64,000 nucleotides of DNA from the NCBI RefSeq assembly GCF_018024495.1, contig NZ_CP071696.1:3038001-3102000 (forward strand), given 5' to 3'. Below the pieces are notes generated by a model that was given only the letters and a program-made list of their open reading frames with translations, ran no database searches and was not told the origin of the DNA. The position numbers and the translations under genes are program-made. Each line of letters opens with the position of its first letter. Within the stretch, counting starts at the first letter, position 1. The DNA is from Agromyces archimandritae (GTDB lineage: Bacteria; Actinomycetota; Actinomycetes; Actinomycetales; Microbacteriaceae). Of the stretch, positions 60,246 through 64,000 are shown in pieces.

Positions 60246-60713
60246 CCCGTCACCCTATCGGGGGGTCCGCCCGACGCGCAGTGCCGCGCCGGTCGGTGCC
60301 GCGCCGTGCCGTGCCGTGAGCGAACCATGGAGTTCGGCTACCTCCGCCCGAGGGCCTCACGGCCGACGCCTGACTGCACCGCGGCGGCCCGGGCCTCCGC
60401 GACACCTCTCGCACCGGCGTCACCTACCGTTTCGGCGCGTGCGAGGAGATGATCGACCGCTTCGGGGACGCCGTGCGCGGCACGCACAACGGCCCGGGCA
60501 TGGAACCCGCCGGCATCCGCCTCAGCTTCGACGCGCGGTATCGTCTGGTCTCCCGGCTCGAGTCCTTTCGCGCTCGTACTGCTCCTGGGGCGCCGGCCCG
60601 CCACCTGGATTGGGGCTTGGGCAGCACGACCCGCCCGGCGATCGTGGCAGCATGAGATCGAAATCACGAGTCCATCGGCTCACGGCTTTCAACCCGACTC
60701 CGAATGCGATCTA
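60246..60713. other. Gene-free stretch, possible decayed remnant
   Basis: No intact gene is visible. A frame near 60420-60655 (FGACEEMIDRFGDAVRGTHNGPG, then AGIRLSFDARYRL) has some protein character but lacks a proper start and family resemblance. Base composition turns less GC-rich after 60650, leading into the next gene. Confidence 0.4.
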
Positions 60714-61097
60714 TTGCTTTTGAGGAGAGTCGGGGCTGCCATCTTCATAGCGCTCCTCGGATTCGGCATCACGGCATGCCAGTCGGATGCAGGTATAGAG
60801 CCTCGCTCGATCGTTGGGATGAGTTTCGCTGAGGCCGATCAGTTCCTGCCGCCCGAGGCTACGTACCTCGTTCAGGATGCCTCGCCACGATTCGGGGAGA
60901 AGCCAGGTTATAGCCCGTCGGACTTCGGATCGTCGCGTTGGGTTGTGATCGCGGCCTGTGCGGATGGGGATGTGCTTGAACGCAGCGAAACGATCGAGAT
61001 GGCGGTCGTACGTGCAGACGACCTGACCACGTCGGATACCCGGGCAGCCGAGGACGGCGCATATGCCGATGCGGTCACCTGCAACTTCGGCCATTGA
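60714..61097 (+). CDS. Small lipoprotein with PASTA-like domain
   Basis: This 127-residue lipoprotein has a TTG start (60714), basic LLRRVG, a hydrophobic core and lipobox ITAC with Cys22. The mature 105 residues begin SIVGMSFAEADQFLPPEATYLVQDASP, the helix-strand pattern of PASTA-like domains (DVVGM...EAE...L...). It is anchored outside the membrane and might bind cell-wall fragments. GC content is visibly lower than that of its neighbours, and it has no operon partner, so it may be a recent arrival. Confidence 0.65.
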   Translation: MLLRRVGAAIFIALLGFGITACQSDAGIEPRSIVGMSFAEADQFLPPEATYLVQDASPRFGEKPGYSPSDFGSSRWVVIAACADGDVLERSETIEMAVVRADDLTTSDTRAAEDGAYADAVTCNFGH

Positions 61098-61106
61098 GGC
61101 TCGGCC

Positions 61107-62021
61107 TCACGCGCGAGACCGCTCGTCGGTGCGCTCCCTCGCCGCATCCGCGAGCCGCGCCCGGCGGCGCTCTTCGCGCCCGGCCGGGTGGTCGGCGGGG
61201 GTCGCGGCGAGCAGCCGCCGCGTGTACGGGTGCTGCGGTGCGGTGAAGAGTTCGTCGGCGTCGGCGAGCTCGACGAGGCGGCCGCGCTGCATGACGGCGA
61301 TGCGGTCGGAGATGTGGCGGACGATGCCGAGGTCGTGGGCGATGAAGAGGTAGCTCATGCCGGTCTGCTGCTGGAGGTCCATGAGCAGGTTGATGATCTG
61401 GCTCTGCGTGGACAGGTCGAGGGCGCTGACCGCTTCGTCGCAGACGACGAGCTTGGGCCGGAGCACGAGGGCGCGGGCGATCGCGACGCGCTGCTGCTGG
61501 CCGCCCGACAGCTCCGAGGGGAACCGGGCGAGGTGGGCCCGCTGCAGGCCGACCTGCTCGAAGGCCTCCCGGGCGAGGTCTTCGCGTTCGCGCCGGTCGC
61601 CGATGCCGTGCTTGGCGAGGGCGGCGGTCAGGCTGTACGAGACCGTCTTGCGCGGGTTCAGCGACATCGACGGATCCTGGAACACGGCCTGCACGCCGCG
61701 TCGGTACGACAGCGGGGTGCGTCGGCCGAAGCCTGCCAGATCGGTGCCCTCGAAGGAGATCGTGCCGGCGGCCACCGGCAGCAGCCGGAGGATCGCGCGA
61801 CCGGTGGTCGACTTGCCCGATCCCGATTCGCCGACGAGGCCGAGGGTCTCGCCGGCACCGATGTCGAAGCCGACGCCTTCCACCACGCGGGCGGCGGCGC
61901 GCCCGAAGAGGCCCGTGGCCCCGTACGAGACGGCGAGGTCGTCGACTCGGAGCAGCGGGGCGGCGGATGCCGCGGACGCAGCGGTGCCGGCATCCGCAGC
62001 GGCGATCAGGGGCGCGCTCAT
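61107..62021 (-). CDS. Dipeptide/oligopeptide/nickel ABC importer ATPase (DppF/OppF type)
   Basis: This 304-residue ATPase has Walker A GESGSGKSTTG (about residue 63), Q-loop VFQDPSMSLNPRKTV, signature LSGGQQQR, Walker B LVVCDEAVSALD and the switch in FIAHD. The QHPYTRRLLAA tail is typical of DppF/OppF subunits. Its start overlaps the stop of the permease-ATPase fusion by four bases. It works with the ATPase half of that fusion as a heterodimer. Confidence 0.94.
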   Translation of the reverse strand: MSAPLIAAADAGTAASAASAAPLLRVDDLAVSYGATGLFGRAAARVVEGVGFDIGAGETLGLVGESGSGKSTTGRAILRLLPVAAGTISFEGTDLAGFGRRTPLSYRRGVQAVFQDPSMSLNPRKTVSYSLTAALAKHGIGDRREREDLAREAFEQVGLQRAHLARFPSELSGGQQQRVAIARALVLRPKLVVCDEAVSALDLSTQSQIINLLMDLQQQTGMSYLFIAHDLGIVRHISDRIAVMQRGRLVELADADELFTAPQHPYTRRLLAATPADHPAGREERRRARLADAARERTDERSRA

Positions 62022-63988
62022 CGCACCACCTCCAGCTTCAGTTCGTCGACGCGCGCGCATCGCACATCGTCGATCATCGGGATCGCCGCGATGCGGCAGT
62101 CGTCGGTCGCGGCGGGGCAGCGGCTCGCGAAGTGGCAGCCTTCCGGCCACTGGCCGGCGAGCGGCACGAGACCCGGGATCGTCGGCAGGCGGTCGGCATC
62201 CAGGTCGCGGGTCGGGTTCGCGGCGAGCAGCGCCGCCGTGTACGGATGCCGCGGACGGTCGAAGAGGTCTTCCACGCTCGCCGTTTCGACGATCTCGCCG
62301 GCGTACATGACGGCGACGCGGTCGCAGGCCTCGGCGGCGACCCCGAGGCTGTGGGTGATGAGCAGGATGCTCAGGCCGAACTCCTCGCGGAGCTCCAGCA
62401 GCAGGTCGAGCACCTGCGACTGCGTGGTCACGTCGAGGGCGCTCGTCGCCTCGTCGGCGATGATGAGCTCGGGCTTGGAGGCGATCGCGATGGCGATCGC
62501 GACGCGCTGCGCCATGCCGCCCGAGAACTGGTGCGGGTAGTCGCCGAGGCGGCCGGCCGCGTTGGCGACGCCGACGCGTTCGAGGAGGGCCGCTGCCCGC
62601 GCCCGCGCCTCCGCGCGGCCGAGCTTGAAGTGCACCCGCAGCGGTTCGGTCAGCTGCGTCCCGATGGTGTGCACGGGGGAGAGGGAGGCCATCGGGTCCT
62701 GGAACACCGCGGCCAGGCGCACGCCCCGCACATCCCGCAGCTGCTTCTCGCCGAGCCCGGCGATGTCGCGGCCGTCGAGCAGGATGCTGCCCGAGCTCAC
62801 ACCGATGCCCGCGGGCGACAGGTTCAGGATCGCGCGGGCGAGCATCGACTTGCCCGAGCCGGACTCGCCGAGCAGGCCCACGATCTCGCCGCGGCCGATG
62901 GCGAGATCGACGTCGCGGACGAGGGGCGTCGTCGCCTCGGCCGTGTGCAGGCTGACGGTCAGCCGGCGCACGTCGAGCAGGGGTGCGGATGCCGGGGGTG
63001 CGGATGCCGCAGTGGCGCCCGGTCCGGCATCCACCGCGGGCACCGTCGCCGCGGCGGCGCGCTTCGGCGCCTTCCGCACCTTCACCCGTGCGCGCTTCTC
63101 TCCCTGCAGGGCGTCGTTCACGCCGTCGCCGATGAGGTTGAACGAGAGCACGGTGAGCACGATGACGATGCCCGGCGGGATCGCGAGGAACGGCTGCACG
63201 GCGAGCTTGGCGGCCGCCGTGCCGAGCAGGCCGCCCCATGACGGCACGGCCGACTCGAGGCCGATGCCGAGGAAGCTCAGCATCGACTCGATGATGATCG
63301 CCGAACCGGTGAGGATCGCGCCCTGGATGACGAGGGGGCCGGCGAGGTTCGGCAGGATCTGCCGGAACAGGATCGCCGCCTCGCCGATGCCGGAGACCTT
63401 CGCGGCGTCGACGTAGAGCTTGCCGCGCTCGGCGAGGGTGATCGCCCGCGACATGCGGGCGAAGTTCATGCAGAAGATGAGGCCGATGGCGAGCATGAGC
63501 GACGGCAGCCCCCGGCCGAGGATCGCGATGACGGCGAAGGCCGTGAGCATGCCCGGCAGGGCGTCGACGATGTCGACGAAGCGGGTGCCGATGCGGTCCC
63601 ACCAGCCGCCCCGATAGCCGAGGAGCAGCCCGATCGGCACGCCGATGAGCATCGCGACGAGCACCGAGCCGACGCCGACGAGCAGGGCGATCCGCGCACC
63701 GTAGAGGATGCGGCTCAGCACGTCGCGGCCGTTCTCGTCGGTGCCGAGCCAGTGCTCGGCGCTCGGGCCCTGCAGCACGGCGTCGGCGGCGAAGGTGTTC
63801 TCGAGCGGGTCGTAGGGGGCCAGCGCCGGGGCGAACACCGCCGAGACGACGACGATGAGGATCCACACGCCCGCGAGCACCGTCGTCGGCTGGCGCAGCA
63901 GCCGGCCGCCCGCGCCGCCGCGTCGTGCACCGCCGCGGCCGCCGACGGCCGCGAACGAACTGGTCTTCGGGGGAGTGGGGCGGCTCAC
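62018..63988 (-). CDS. Peptide/nickel ABC importer permease-ATPase fusion (DppC-DppD)
   Basis: This 656-residue protein joins a DppC-type permease (residues 30-290, about six helices, with the loop AAKVSGIGEAAILFRQILPN) and a DppD-type ATPase (residues 330-650: GESGSGKSMLAR, VFQDPMASLSP, FSGGMAQRVAIA, LIIADEATSALD, and the C-terminal CxxxxCPAATDDC region). An Ala/Lys linker of about 35 residues joins them. Such fusions occur in Microbacteriaceae. GTG 63988 overlaps the stop of an upstream gene (GTGA). Cargo is probably peptides. Confidence 0.9.
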   Translation of the reverse strand: MSRPTPPKTSSFAAVGGRGGARRGGAGGRLLRQPTTVLAGVWILIVVVSAVFAPALAPYDPLENTFAADAVLQGPSAEHWLGTDENGRDVLSRILYGARIALLVGVGSVLVAMLIGVPIGLLLGYRGGWWDRIGTRFVDIVDALPGMLTAFAVIAILGRGLPSLMLAIGLIFCMNFARMSRAITLAERGKLYVDAAKVSGIGEAAILFRQILPNLAGPLVIQGAILTGSAIIIESMLSFLGIGLESAVPSWGGLLGTAAAKLAVQPFLAIPPGIVIVLTVLSFNLIGDGVNDALQGEKRARVKVRKAPKRAAAATVPAVDAGPGATAASAPPASAPLLDVRRLTVSLHTAEATTPLVRDVDLAIGRGEIVGLLGESGSGKSMLARAILNLSPAGIGVSSGSILLDGRDIAGLGEKQLRDVRGVRLAAVFQDPMASLSPVHTIGTQLTEPLRVHFKLGRAEARARAAALLERVGVANAAGRLGDYPHQFSGGMAQRVAIAIAIASKPELIIADEATSALDVTTQSQVLDLLLELREEFGLSILLITHSLGVAAEACDRVAVMYAGEIVETASVEDLFDRPRHPYTAALLAANPTRDLDADRLPTIPGLVPLAGQWPEGCHFASRCPAATDDCRIAAIPMIDDVRCARVDELKLEVVR

Positions 63989-64000
63989 TGCGGCCTCGCC
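63985..64000 (-). CDS. End of upstream permease gene (DppB?), truncated by window
   Basis: Only the last codons are present (Ala-Arg-Pro-Gln, then TGA), overlapping the fusion start as GTGA. Peptide importers normally have dppB just before dppC, so this is probably its 3' end. The identity rests on operon order alone. Confidence 0.35.

Noticed and set aside
1..64000. CRISPR arrays, rRNA genes, riboswitches
   Set aside because: I saw no regularly spaced repeats of 24-40 bases, no rRNA stretches, and no leader with a recognisable riboswitch core. Only one tRNA was found.

Overview
The window is high-GC DNA with short intergenic gaps, many GTG starts and overlapping stop/start codons. It also carries a Microbacteriaceae-style palindromic repeat (GGTCGAG...TATCGAGACC) and a gltX / tRNA-Gln(CTG) neighbourhood. 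Together these suggest an actinobacterium, probably Microbacteriaceae (Agromyces or Microbacterium type). That assignment is inferred from style and is not proved.

Layout. 0-18 kb is mixed housekeeping and accessory DNA. It holds a LysR fragment, gltX, a membrane protein, tRNA-Gln, a lipoprotein, and a PIN-domain toxin-antitoxin pair. An ISL3 insertion follows, with visible ends and target duplication and a frameshifted transposase. Next come a peroxidase, then a thioredoxin / DUF2892 / CPVC membrane-protein operon behind a CsoR/CstR-like operator. The rest is a TetR-controlled membrane protein, a pRiA4b-ORF3-type protein, a membrane-anchored HNH nuclease, a DUF4236-TPR protein, a DUF1801 protein, and a flavin monooxygenase divergent from its TetR.

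18.6-54.6 kb is a large aromatic-catabolism island built from two parallel gene sets. Set A (18.6-37.2 kb) has an aldehyde dehydrogenase, two CYP199-like P450s, an alcohol dehydrogenase, a flavin hydroxylase and a 3Fe-4S-type ferredoxin. It also has a flavin reductase fused to an FCD sensor domain, an HpaB-type oxygenase, a Rieske protein, a small unknown protein, an amidohydrolase, an oxalomesaconate-hydratase-like enzyme, a LigB-type dioxygenase, a three-gene Fe(III)-type ABC importer and a GntR regulator. Set B (37.2-54.6 kb) repeats most of these: aldehyde dehydrogenase, hydratase, dioxygenase, importer, GntR, amidohydrolase, small protein, Rieske. It adds PucR, three tandem RraA-like aldolases, a ferredoxin reductase and a TfdB/MhpA-like hydroxylase. 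Dioxygenase, hydratase and aldolase are the three core steps of the gallate branch of extradiol cleavage. My working reading is that methoxylated or hydroxylated benzoates are demethylated and hydroxylated to a trihydroxylated ring, which is then cleaved and split to central metabolites.

54.6-58.8 kb holds pobA (4-hydroxybenzoate to protocatechuate) with its IclR regulator, and a PrpE-like acyl-CoA synthetase. 58.9-64 kb holds a GAF-LuxR regulator, a VOC protein, a PASTA-like lipoprotein, and a dipeptide/nickel-type ABC importer with a permease-ATPase fusion that runs off the window end.

The most promising undescribed elements are the amidohydrolase / small helical protein / long-insert Rieske triad present twice, the flavin reductase-FCD fusion, and a palindrome (core GACACCGTGTC) repeated in three of the island's regulatory regions.
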